In this document: positions 50,501 to 62,722 of the stretch, piece by piece
Numbering within the stretch: the stretch's first letter is position 1
Layout of the letters: every line of letters starts with the position of its first letter
Assembly: GCA_003640385.1 (NCBI GenBank)
Contig: RCAB01000005.1
Location: 372,001-436,000 of the forward strand
From: Setaria digitata
Lineage: Eukaryota; Nematoda; Chromadorea; Rhabditida; Setariidae
DNA: 64,000 nt
Direction: 5' to 3'
The notes under the pieces: model-generated
Seen by the model: only the letters and a program-made list of their open reading frames with translations
What the model was told of the DNA's origin: nothing
The model's database searches: none
Translations under genes and position numbers: made by a program

Positions 50501-53500
50501 CAGTCGAAATTTTGCACTGGAGGTCAGAAATGTTTATCCGAAACTTAGATGGTAACAAACAGGTATAAGATTTATGACTAAGGTCACATCGTGTAGCATA
50601 CATATGTTCTTCCATATTTGGAAGCACGCATGTTTTGCTTTGTTTAGTAAAGCTTAAGCACTTCTTCATTCATTTTATCAAATTCAGAAGGAATGGGATC
50701 AGGATTAGTGTATTAATAGGAGAAAAATGATTTTTTATATTCTTACCGAAAATAAAACTCAGAGGCAAGACTTCTAAACATATCTAATTATTTCATTTCG
50801 TATCAGTTCTAGGCGTTTACAAACTATGATTGGTGAATTGGGTCATATTTCACCTCTTTTAACACCACCGCGGCAGCCGCAGAAAAATGACTGCCCAACT
50901 CTTCCAGTAATCATGAATCTTGATCATCTAGATTCAGGGGAACTCCTACGAATCAAGAACATTTTCATCAAGAATGCTCCTGCTGTAAGTTCTATTGACT
51001 TTTAGTTGCTGTTGTCGAAATTCTCACGGTTCCTTTTAAAGTAGTGATCGGCGTGTATATTTCTATATTTCATGCAATATAAAGCAGCGTTTTAGATTAT
51101 TATAGTAACATTATCAAAGTAGAGAGTTGTTGTGAAGATTAATATGCACTGATATAATTATTCCTACAATTCTACTTCGTGGTGGACTACAACTGACATT
51201 TGTGGACTTTTTTTGTACTGATAAAAACTTTGAAAACATTCAATAAAAACAGGGTTAAAGTAATCAGAAATCATAGGTTTCATGAATTTTTGGCAAGAAT
51301 TTTTTCTTTAGTTTTCAATTTTGAGTAGTTTTCGAAGATTATGATCTCCTTTACTAAAATTCGTAATCATATCATTGTAGAAATTGTTTGTTATTACAGT
51401 TCCTATCAACAGTCGCTCTGCCGAGCTGTGTTCTGTCGCCTCCAGTGCGACCAACTTCAAGAAATGAACGGGATGGAACGTCACAGTCGTTGTCTAATTC
51501 GGATTTCAAACCGGTCTCCAAAAATTCTACAGTTGACAGCAGTAGTAACATCATCACCAGCTGCAAAAAACAAATTGTTCGCAGTGCAGGTGCAACGCCG
51601 TCTTCATCATCTGTTAAAGATTTTAGAAAGGTAGACAAATTTGAGGACTAATCCATATAATATTCTCTTAGTTTCAGAAAGCTAATTAATTGCTTAAATT
51701 AGTATTGTTTTCCTTCTTTTGCCAACAGTTACTGTCTTGTGAAAGATTCCGAAATTTTCCTATAATACAGTGAGCTGGTTGGAATAAATAAGGTTAAAAT
51801 TTGTTCATTTTGAATTTTTAATAAAAGTTTTTTGTTATTTATAGGAGGGTATTCCGCGTTGTGGTTCAGCATCCAGTAATGATCAGAAGCACGAGTTGGC
51901 TTCATTAAAAAATGACCTCAAAATTACTCTTGTTAAGGTTTGTTTTTTTTTTTTTTTTTGGATTAATCTCTTAACTTACGCTATATTTGTGCTTTCTGTA
52001 TGAATATATGAATGAAATTTTTATTTTACTTATCAGTTTTGAACTTTTCATGCTTCCTTACTCAATTGAAACTCGTTAATGGAAGCAGAATTTGATAGAT
52101 TTCAGTCTTTTAAATGTATTCGCTACGTTTCTAATAGTGATAATCTGTTGCTTTTGTGGACTGAGGAATAAATGGTTTGAAAACTGCATTGCATCGTAAA
52201 TAAACCAGTTCATCATTTAAATAAACGATTAATGAAGACTAAAATTTCCAGAGTGATTAAAATTTCAGAAATTTATCAAGCAGTGCGATAAAACATACGT
52301 TACTACATCTGCCAGCTCCAGCAGCACTACCTCCAGCATAAAGGAAAATGAAAAACGGAATAAAAAAGACAATTCAACTCCTCCAAATAGTAGTAGCGAA
52401 CAGTTGCCGAGCTCTTCGAAACTAGGGAAAAAGTGCTTACAGTCGAAATCTGTTTTATATTCAAGTGGTAAATCGGACGATACCCAAAGAGAGAGAGAAA
52501 AGAAAGGATGTTTAGATAGTGAACAGTCCAGAGAAAAAGAAAAACCCGCTTTGTCTCGGGTGAAAGACTGCAGTATATTGAGTGATCAGGCTGTCGCAGT
52601 AACACAACTGCGCGAGCTAAAGAAGAAACAAGGTGGTGAGGCTGCTGTGAGCGCTGCCAGTAGTAATGGCCACGTGGATAACGTGCGAGTTAAAGTTGGG
52701 AAAAGCTCAAAGCACAGAGACAGTGAGGTGCCTCCTACAAAGAAATGTAAAAAGGATACGAATCCTGGAAGTAAATTCGCTGATATACTACAGGTAACTG
52801 ATTTTGTTCCTTATTTAAAGAAAGCTGCTAGTCCCACGAGTAATGCGTAAAGCAGAGAAGTTAGTACCAAGCATTTCAGAGTCAAGCATTTAATCTAGAA
52901 CCTGGTGAGCGTTCAATTCATGTTCCCATTTGGATCATTTGATTTCCAATAATTTTGTTTCTGGGGATTGATTTTAAATAGGATCTTCAGTCGCCAGACT
53001 AGAGAGGTTTACCTTGTATCAACTTAATGTCTTTTTTTTTTTTTTTTTTCAATTTCTACAACCAATTCTTTTCTTTGCTGTATATTTTAGAAATTCTTGA
53101 ATGATTGCCAACAATCTCTTTCCACATTCTTATATACACTGTAGGAATTTTTGAGAACTTTGGGTTGTGGACTTCTTTGAAAGTGTTCAAAGCAAGGAAA
53201 GATTTATTTCTTAACGCTTTTTTTTTTGTTTTCTTTTAAGATAAGTTTTCAAATATTTGTGAAATGAATTTTAGGAAGATGGTAGTGATTTCGTCTGCTG
53301 CAGAAGTCGCACAGCTCCGGCAAAAAAAACACTATTAGAGAAAAATGAAGATGGTTCTTATAAGGGTGCTAATTACTACTTAGATGAAGTTGCTCGGCCG
53401 TTAAAACATAGAGCGGACAAAGAGGTAAAGTAGAAGATATTTTGGATTTTATACAAAGCTAATTCATGGAGAGTTGTTTCTATTTAGTTTTCTGTTAATA

Positions 53501-55288
53501 TCGAGTTTGAAATTTAACGAAGCACTTTCAGAGTGGGGACCACATACGAAGAACTCTTGCTTATATGGATGCCGCTGTATACTTCATACTTTCATCAGCT
53601 ACTGAAAAAGAAAACAGACAACGACAGTATACGATAGCACGAGATAGTGCTGAATTAATGAAGTGGGCTTGAAAAGCATAGGAATTTTTTTTTTTTTTTA
53701 GTTCTTAGGAATTTTCTCATCCAACCAATTAGCTTACTAATAACATAAGGCTTACATGATTTAGATCAACGTTATAATCTTCAGTAGTTTTTTTTTTTTT
53801 TTTTTTTTTTTTAAGCGGGATGGCAGAATGGGTTGTTGAAGTAATTATTTTTATGAGAAATAACTATTCCTCGAACCATTTGGAGTTTCCTTTGAGTGTG
53901 GATTTAAATACACTGCAATTTTTCCAATGTCTTAAAACTAACAATCTTTTGGCTAAGAATGATTCCAGAACAATTATCAAATGGTCAGGAGCATCAGTAA
54001 CCAATCTCTCTTCATTGGAGCGACATTTCATTAGTCGATTCAGAATATTGTCTTTTCGGGTGCAAGCTGTACTAAATTATTATCTTTACTCACTCAAAAT
54101 GGGAGTAGGTTCTATTATTCCAATTCTAATGTAATGAAGAATACTTCTCAGTTGTAGGTTGGCTCATTAGTTATATTTTCAGTGATTTCTGCTTTGCCGA
54201 TTGCGATCTCTGTTAATATAGCTACAAAAAAGTTATTTCCATCTCATTAATATATGCTCTACCGTTCTAAATATCAAATAAGTTCCCACATCTCGGGTCA
54301 TCCTTTTTTATGTAGTATTGACATTTTTAAAGAGTAATATCTTAAGTGATAGTTAACAGTCAAGGCGAACTTTATAGATTGACTTTTACATTCATTGAAC
54401 GATATTAACGTATCAAAATTGTGTTTATTGTGTATTTTTTTTTTTGAATTTCTTATTATTCAGAGCTGTATGACCAACTTTGGCGCTCTAACAAAATGGG
54501 AACCACAGTTGACTGAATTGGACGCTGCAGCAATGCGCAATGACGGTGCTGCTTCAGTCAGCTCACAGGGTGGTTCATCTGCCAATACCGAAACTCCATC
54601 ACCAGCTTCATCAACAAACAGTGGTCACGGTGAACGTTTGAGGGAAGTGAGTTTTTGTTTGGATGGAACCAGAATACCAAGAATTTGAATTGTACATCAA
54701 AAAACTAAGTAGAAAAATGTTTTTGGAATTAAAGTAATATCTAAGGAACTTTGGCTGCTATTCAGTTTTATTTTTGTTTTCATTCCTCTTTCCAAAAGTG
54801 CTTTTCAGATCAATGTGCCCGTTCCTATTTATCAGGCTCAGCGCTCGCAGCTCAGCATTCTTCACCATTTAATGTGGTCTGATCGGCTTTGGAAACAAAC
54901 ATCTACCAAAATGAGCAATTCCGAACAAGGTAGTTTGATACCACTTAAATTTAAACCTTAAAATGATTTATTAAACAACTAATGTTATGTTATCTTCTTC
55001 AATCATTACGTTAAACCGTCGGATTTTTCAGTTACAGTTATTAATGTGAGCATTAAGCCTTTTTTTTTTGTTATATTTTTAAGATTCCTACGTCAATTTA
55101 AGTTTTTATATTCTTCAACAGAGATGGTAAAACATTTGGATCAAATATGTGGACCACTTACTGTTGACTTAAGCTTACATTCATTATCGGAATATCTGGC
55201 TACAGCAGTAACATGGCTTCGTATGGAATATCGTGCGGAGAAGGAACGGTTGTCATCGTCGTCAACTTTTTCGCAACATTTGTTGTAG
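47536..55288 (+). CDS. AF4/FMR2 (AFF/Lilliputian) family super-elongation-complex scaffold
   Basis: Sixteen exons: 47536-47659, 48660-48841, 49178-49240, 49697-49845, 49957-50023, 50232-50434, 50807-50984, 51400-51630, 51845-51937, 52269-52793, 53275-53424, 53532-53662, 53969-54104, 54464-54646, 54809-54929, 55122-55288. They total 2703 nt, or 900 aa, with every phase matching. AFF proteins are disordered nuclear scaffolds that bring P-TEFb and ELL to stalled RNA polymerase II. Seen here: VPLSAIHTNLPF (about 111-122), which resembles the PPLTAIHTP block of AFF proteins; a long Ser/Lys-rich disordered middle; and the conserved AFF C-terminal homology domain (about 620-895), with ANYYLDEVARPLKHRADKE, YMDAAVYFILSS, VPVPIYQAQ, and ICGPLTVDLSLHSL before VTWLRMEY. 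C. elegans homologues are the affl genes; which one this equals is unclear. The ATG directly follows CATTTGCAG, so the start may be trans-spliced or an earlier coding exon may exist. Confidence 0.88.
49254..49301. repeat. Interrupted TA-dinucleotide microsatellite
   Basis: Two TA runs separated by AAAATCACAA, just after the splice donor of the AF4-family exon 49178-49240. It is an intronic simple repeat. Confidence 0.9.
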
Positions 55289-58200
55289 ACGGAGCTGTCT
55301 ATCAGTACAAAATTTATTTTTTCCAGGGTATTGTTTCTATGTGACCCTCGTAATCATTCATTCTTTCTTGCCACTTTTTTTCAAGTTTTTTTTTTTTTAA
55401 TATTCAGTTGGTAATTGGTGTTTTGAGGCAGTTTGTTAACTTTTCTTCTTATTTAGTATTAACTTTTCATTTTGAGAATGGCATTTTAACTAGAATTTGA
55501 AAAAGTTGAAAATTTCCGATTACAGAGAGAATTATTAAAATAATTAAGTATTATAATGGCTTCAGTTTTGGAGTAATTTACCTGTCCACAATCCATCACT
55601 TTTTTTTGTCATTTCATTCATAATTCGTCACTGGGAAATATTTTATGTATACAAGTTAATCACATTGTGCAAGAAATTCTTTCATTAAAAAAAAAAAATT
55701 GTATTATATTTTTCTCATTTAATTTCGTAAGTTTTCTTGCTTTTAAATTGCTCTCAATTTTCGCAGGATATCGGGAAAGAAAAAATGATCTAAATGCTTT
55801 CATGATTTTTTTTGTATGTTTTTGGCTGGATCATAATTTTTGTAATTTTATGCATGTTTATACATGTTTTTATTTTCATTATTTTGGTAAAAGTTTGGGT
55901 TGCATATATTATTATTTGTTTATTCTGTATTTTAGAATTCTTAGTTTTAACTTATGACGTTGGTTTATATTCTGTATTCTGCTGTCTCAGCAGTCATATC
56001 ATGTATTCTTTTTTAAGAGCTAAATTTTGTTTTGTTTTAAAGACGATTTGTCTCTTAGGCAGCTGGTTCTTAATGCTTCTGGTTTTTAAAATGTTTAAAT
56101 TTTCAGTTTCAGATCGGCAGTGTGAACTCTTGTACATATTTTGCATGCTTTCATTCATTTTGAGATGAGTTCATAGGAAATTAGATTTCATAATTTTTCA
56201 TAAATAACGTACTGAATTTAATCATATCCTGTGGACTTTAACAATATCAAGAAACTGCAAAATTTTGTCACGAATTAAAACTTAGTAATGTAGTTGGGAA
56301 GTCGTATGTTGAGAAACCTGCGTATTCAGGGTATGTGATTTTAAGGTTTCATTTTATTATATGTGCTTCCGGAAATGTGTGTGAATTTGTGGCTTTTTTT
56401 CCTCTTTTTCATCTTATTCACGTGTGGTAATTTCCCGATTTCATCAAATTTTTAGTTTGGGTATTGGTTCGTTATTCTTCCACCCTAAGTACTTTCTCTT
56501 ACTGGATTTTTCATTTTCGGCAGCTTTTTCTTGCTTTGATTTTGTAAAATCGTTTGCGTCCTTCTTGAAATGAAGGTTCTACCCTCTGTTACAATAAAAT
56601 CAGATCACCAATAAATTTTCTTTCTGAACTGTTTAAATTTATACAGAGTTGTAAAAGTTTTTTGTGACGGGTGATCATTGTTTTTATAGTCAGTTTATAT
56701 GTGTACTGATTGGAAAATGCAAGAGAGTTCTAATAGTCCTGAACGATAATTTGTTTGACAGTGGACTGTTTGCTTGTCGTGGAATTTATTCATTTGATTT
56801 TGTCAGCTCTTTCTATATAAAATATAGTGCCAATAATCTATAATCTTTCAATTCCAGTGGTTTTTCATTACAGTTGTTCCACCTAAAATGTTAATGAACA
56901 TACATTGACAAGACAAATGTTCTTTTTTCCATTTAATTCCCCCAGAGATGTTTCAGCCCCTTTGTATGTTCGTTCCATAAATTATGTATATGAATATTAA
57001 CGTGCTTTCATTGTTTGTCAGTTCTTTAATTGTTTAATCATTTGTACGTCAGAAGAGTCCCTCCTTCATCCCGTAAAATTTCCCGGATTCAGGTAATGTT
57101 TTTAGGAGAAACTTCTTCAAATGAATATAAACTTCCCTGTTACTTGCGGCACTCTATTACTTCCTCAGTTTTCCTCCAGTTTTCGTTTTATTGTAGTTTG
57201 AGATCGTTTTTATGACGATCCTTTTTTCCCATTTCAGTAATGCAGTGTGAGATTTCTCTTGCTGTACTTCTGAACTGACCTTTTTCAAGTCTTTTTTTTT
57301 TTATTTTTGGAATTTCGGTTAATTTATTCGTAAAGAGGAAATCTTGAAAATTCTATAAGGAGATTATTTTCTTACACTTTTGTTTCCGATTGTTTATAAT
57401 AAAATTTCTGTGCGTTGCTGTCGCTTAGTATAGTCTTAGCTGAATACTCTGCGAGCCTCTTCATTTTCTCGAAATTTGTCCCTGAAAATTTAATGTAAAT
57501 TCGATAAGAACTTTTCAGATATGAACTCTATGCATGGTATCAGTAAGGCGCAAAACATCTTTACAATTCGTTAAATTTCGTATGTTCACATGTGTATTTC
57601 AAGTTTGTTTATGTTTATGCTTAAAATAAATATTTGAAGAATCACTTTCATTTACCGTACTTCCTGCTAATTTCACAGAAGAAGGTATTGTCTTTGTGGT
57701 AGCTGGATGCCCTCTTTGCAGGAAGTGGAGGTGTGATGACATGGGCGGAAAAGTGTATTACGAGGGTTCCAGAACGTTCATTGTCGTTTAGAGTACCAGC
57801 AGCAAGTGTGTGGAACTCGGTGTAACTGTTTTTCTTTTCATTTTGACAGTTATGGGTTTGCAAGTTTGTCAAACTTTGAAAGTAAAATTTCGAATGTGGT
57901 TTTCAATGTATGGAGATAGCAGCATAGATCATTTTATGCATTATTTCGACTGGGCATGAATACTCTTCTAGGAAAGTATATTCCAAATCATTTTAAGTTC
58001 CAGAATGAATGGACAAGTAAATTATATTAATCACGGCATTTTCAAATATCACAATACTGAAAAACTGCTGCTGCTGCTGCTGCTGCTGCAACGAAATAAG
58101 GGTACTGTAAGGGATTTTTTGAGGAACTCACTAGTAATGAGGTTAAAAATTCGAGGTGTTATTAAGCAAAAAAAGGCCTAAATGATTGGCGTCCAAACCT

Positions 58201-58970
58201 CAGTTTACGCAACATTTGAAGATTAGAAAGATCATCAAAGCTATTTCTTTAAATCTCATCCATATGATTAATGTGAAATTTTATTCATTAAGAAAATACA
58301 AACCCCACCACAGAGGAAATTCCTGAAACACATGAGTTTGGAACTAGATAAATTATGGAAAAAGAAAAGACAAGCCTAAAAAAGCATCGAAGCATTTAGG
58401 TAGGAAAAAAACTACGATTCCTTCTTGAAGTCCAACATGAACATAAAAAAAAAGAATTACACCATAAGATCATTCTATATCTATTTCTTCTTCTCTTTAC
58501 ATTTTATATCTATAATTGTTGGCACAAATGAAATAAAATAAAAGAAGTACGAAAAAACAGCAATGCAAGAAACAATGTATTTGTGAAGATAGCAGTACTT
58601 TGAACTTTATATTTACAATCCACATTTTATAACTGCCAGTTATAGGTCAAGTCTTTTACTATAACAAAGAAAACAACAAAAAATAATGGATACACACCAA
58701 AGTGGATTGGCATCAAAAATGAGATGAGATTCGGTGTCTGCTCAATATGGACTTTCTTCAATGAGTCTCTGAGGATCCTTAATAAACTTTTTTCGCTTTT
58801 TGTCTGAAAATTGTTTCACCCCTAATCTTTCCAACAAGAAGAGAGTAATAAAGATTTACATCAGAAGGATAAATATGGATGATAATCCAGTTATAATTAT
58901 ACCAAACACACTTCAAATGACAATAACTTTTCTATTTATTTGTATGAAATCTTAGAATAATGAAAAATTT
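55289..58970. other. Convergent intergenic region, AF4-family gene and hmg-1.2
   Basis: The 3' flanks of both convergent genes. The plus strand is T-rich to about 57.4 kb, which would fit a long 3' UTR of the AF4-family transcript (AATAAA at 56593). It contains a (CTG)8 tract. ORFs at 55667-56168 (plus) and 57648-57872 (minus) have low complexity or no recognisable similarity. Confidence 0.45.
58065..58088. repeat. (CTG)8 trinucleotide microsatellite
   Basis: Eight perfect CTG units in the convergent spacer. No supported exon covers it, so it is most likely non-coding or in a 3' UTR. Confidence 0.97.
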
Positions 58971-60297
58971 TCATTCTTCAGGACCTTCATCATTCACCTC
59001 TTGCGCCTGAACCATTTGCTGCGCATGTGGTGGTACTCCCATTTGCATCATTCCACTGGTTGGGACACCTTCAACAGTTGCCATCATTGGCATCTTCATG
59101 GGTGTTATCGTTTGTACTGGTGTTCCCTTGTAATTTCGCATTTCCTGTAAAAAAATACAACGGATCAGATTTGACAGTATGCTGCTTTGGATGGAATAAG
59201 GATGAGAGTATTAGATCTACTTTCAAAACATTCACTTCATAGTTTTACGCGGCTAAACAAGTGATATTTAAATTATTAAAAAATACCTCAGCGTATCGTT
59301 CTTTATCTTCTAGCGCTTTTCGTTCATATACAGCTCGTTCCTCTTCACCCAACGCTTTCCAGAATCGACCCAGCTCTTGCGCCACCTGCCCAACTTTCCA
59401 TTCGGGATGCTGCTGTTGCACCTCAGGCCGCTTGTCGTGGGAGAAAAAAAAGAACGCAGATCTAAAATGCATATGCAAGCTATTTGAATTAAATATTTTT
59501 AGATCTGTTTCCTTTCATTAAACACATCGTCCAAAATCTCGAGCGAAAATTGCTATCTATCGTTGATTTTTCTCAAATGCTTAATGCAATATTTTTGCAG
59601 TGCAGTCATTTGCAACAAAAAATTCTTCAACTCTAATCAACTTGAAACTCATTCATTAACTCACAAGGCTCGTTTCGGTGCATTGGGATCTTTTTTGACG
59701 CGTTTTCGTTTACGTAAAGCATCTTCTCCACCATACGCGGCAACCTCGGCTTGGTAGCGTTCTGCGTCTTTTTGCGCCAGCTCAAAGAACCTCCGCTTCT
59801 CGTCATCCGACATAGTCTGCAATTTCAGGGCACATAAAACACTTCGAAATCTGAATCTTGTTTAATCAATTTATATGGACAAGTAAACCGTGATCACTCG
59901 CTCTAACAAAGGAACTGCAACAGCAGCATTTTGATTGGTAAGCTAGGTGTACTTAATATCAATGTGTTAAACTGAGTTAAATATAATATTAAATGCGCAT
60001 ATTCCGGAACAATCTGAGTTCTCCGCCGTTCTCATGGAATAACCTGAAGAAATAAATGCGAGCGTTTTCTTTTCAGAGATTTCAAGTTCCGTCCCACTAC
60101 TGTCTTATACTAGTCATTGTTGTCTAGGGACAAATGGAGTGGGTTACCTTCCATTTCTCTGAGCACTTCTTGCTTATTTCAGTCACTTGCACATTTTCGT
60201 TTGGATATTTCTTTTTATGTTCTTCATAACACATTTTCACAAAAAATCCGTACGGTGACGTCTTTCCACGCACTGGCGGCTTCGCCGACTCTCGCAT
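58971..60297 (-). CDS. hmg-1.2: HMGB-type two-box high-mobility-group protein (HMG-1.2)
   Basis: Four exons: 60297-60148, 59816-59665, 59461-59287, 59144-58971. They total 651 nt, or 216 aa, all in phase. Box A (about 11-85) has [20 protein letters not shown] and [16 protein letters not shown], practically the C. elegans HMG-1.2 sequence. Box B (about 97-160) has [20 protein letters not shown] and [17 protein letters not shown]. The C-terminal tail is Met/Pro/Gln-rich ([20 protein letters not shown]) with only a short acidic end (EVNDEGPEE), unlike the long acidic tail of vertebrate HMGB1. HMGB proteins bend DNA and act in chromatin and transcription. The ATG at 60297 is the first after a GTTTGCAG acceptor about 30 nt upstream. 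Confidence 0.94.
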
Positions 60298-62722
60298 TCT
60301 ACTTTGACCAAAAATGATTGCCTGCAAACCTTGAACGTCGTGCACAGATGTTACAGTAACACGAACAGCAGCGAAGGGAATGCTTTCGAAGATTTCCAAA
60401 AGACTAGTAGGAAATGAAGTAATAAGGACAATTTTGTCAATAAAGTTCATTCACTATCTTCGATAATAATAACCACCTTTATCACCATCTTCCTACCAAC
60501 ATTTTAAAGATGAAACACTCGAAATAGTTCTTAGTGCTATTCCTCCTCTGAAAAGGTGATTTCCTCACACTTTCCTTACTGCTTAGGCGAATCAAACGTC
60601 AAGTACCGACACCTGTACGGACTATCACAGTGGAAGGGCCGGATGAGCGGGATGCGAGCGAGCTAAATATGTCTACGTAGACCAAATCTCGGAGCTGACT
60701 AACTGTTCCGTCGGTCTAGAACTTCCAGCAAGCATTCTTCAATTAGGACATCAAGGAGAACAGATAGGTCTTCGACCACAGAAGCCAATGAACAGGTCGT
60801 TCTGATCGAAGAAACTAGTCAGTTCAAGCTCCCACCTTGTTCCCGATCATTCCTCTTCCAGAGAAATCCAGTACGGTCAAGCAGTGTTCATCTTTGTGTA
60901 ACATCCTCCTTCCTGTCTTTTTGTGAAATTTTCTTCCTTCCATATGAGTGGATTAAATATTTTTGAGAACAAGCAGGTATTTTTTTGATCATAATTATGC
61001 TCCATTGTTAATTACAGCATGGACTAGGCTCATTCTTAAGCGGCCAAATTGCTACTACACGAATTCTAGAGTTTGAAAAGCAAGCGAAAGAGAATGTTTG
61101 AGCTACTACGGATTTCATAATAGCTGAAAGAAATCTCGCGTTTCAATTGGGAGCTAACTAGCCTCCATGTCCTCTTAACCTCTGATCCTTAACCGCAATC
61201 ACCTTCTCTCGTAACACCCATGTTTAGCAATTTCTCAACTGGACAAATTGAACTATGCGTTATTGTCAATCTATTTTCTGGCCAGATTTCGCTCTGCGCC
61301 TGTCTGCCATTTCCAACTCTCAAGTCCGTCAAAGTAACAGTTCTGCAACTCAACCCAATCCGTTACATCACTTACCTCACTAGTGAGTTTCCCTTCAAAC
61401 TTCAAACTACCAAATTTCAAAAAGCACTGCAATTACAAATGTTCGCAGTAGTTGAACTTTTGTATTACCTCACAGATAAAAGACAAGCGACATCTTATCG
61501 CCCTACAATTTTCATTTATTCGTATTTAAGGAAGGAATAATAGACAAGATGTCGCGGGACTGACGCAAATCCTCATCTCCGACTTTTTCTAGGAGTGCTC
61601 GAAGATTTAATGAAGACTTCGACTTCTTAGTTCAAATGGAATTAAGCAAAGCCAAGTAAGTTCACAAATTAACAATAAAATGTTAAGATATTCAGACAAT
61701 TCCGCGAAATGATATGGGGTTTATTCGTCCTGCTTTTCTTACACACATTTGGATCATAACAGGAAATAGTGGAAGAAATGTAAGCGTTAAATGAATGAGT
61801 AAACTGGAGGGAGGAACGCACTTCCGGATGACGGATCTTTTCCGGTAACTTCTAGGGACGACCCAGAATAAACGCTGAAAGCGGGTAGCACACAGACCGG
61901 TGTGCTGAACCTCAGGAAGCATGAGGACTCGCAGGTAAATGTCAGGCAAAGAGAACTAAGTCCTAAATTAGGAACTGTTGGTACTAGCAGTGTCCGTTTC
62001 GCGTTGCATCCAAATTCAAACGTCCCCGCGGACGAATGCAGGCATGAAATCCCTCAGTTTTAGGTCTTGACGAGAAGAGTCCCTGCAGGCCTACTCGGGC
62101 CTAGATCTGACCTCTTCATGACCCAACTGCTACGTCACACGTTGTGATAAATATACAAAATTCTCATTATAATGATGAAATATAGGTGGAAGAAATGATG
62201 AAATAGTACGGTGAAAGAGGAGAAGAAGCGAATGTATGGTTGGAGAACACAGAGGACGGGGCTCTGCCAACGAAGGCCATGTCTGCCCGCGATGCTTCCA
62301 ACCACAACACACACACACAATGGGTACCTTTTCCATCTCTATATGTATGTGTGTATGTGAGTATGTGTGTGTATGTGGGTGTATGTGGGTGTACATGGGT
62401 GTACATACACATTCGTATGGCAAACAACGTGTCTGTGCTGCTGCTCTTTCTCTCCTTCCTTCTACATGATGGATCAATAGACGGAGCGCACGCTAGGCGA
62501 CGACACGCCACGCATACGTAAATTCTATACTTCAAATTTCCGCCTAGTTCATAGTTCTCTGCGAAAACTTAACGTTTCACATCGGTAGTGTTTGTACGTG
62601 TAGCATTTCCCAGCGTGAGTGGAGTTGGGCAGTGGGAGGGTCACAGTTCACGTGAGCATATCTTGACTGACTCTTCCAGGTTTCGTAACAGCTGAACATC
62701 GAGTACATTTGACGGATTTTCG
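60298..62722. other. Divergent upstream region of hmg-1.2 and the ANKRD13-type gene
   Basis: 2.4 kb between the start codons of two divergent genes. It is less AT-rich than average around 61.8-62.1 kb. It contains CA and GT simple repeats at 62306-62410, and a plus-strand ORF (61220-61540) without recognisable motifs. Confidence 0.45.
62304..62410. repeat. CA and GT/GTAT microsatellites
   Basis: A (CA)n run at about 62304-62320 is followed 20 bp later by an interrupted TG/TATG/GGGTG tract at 62341-62410. The two tracts are roughly complementary and could pair as a hairpin. Overlapping His/Thr-rich or Cys/Val-rich ORFs on both strands are products of this repeat. Confidence 0.9.

Noticed and set aside
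53820..54134. 104-residue plus-strand ORF in the AF4-family gene
   Set aside because: Only 53969-54104 matches phase and family. The first part is intron read-through and starts after a T homopolymer.
57648..57872. 74-codon minus-strand ORF
   Set aside because: No domain and no supporting splice or leader context between two convergent gene ends.
62130..62535. Several ORFs of 60-120 codons on both strands
   Set aside because: They arise from the CA/GT microsatellites, giving His/Thr or Cys/Val repeats.
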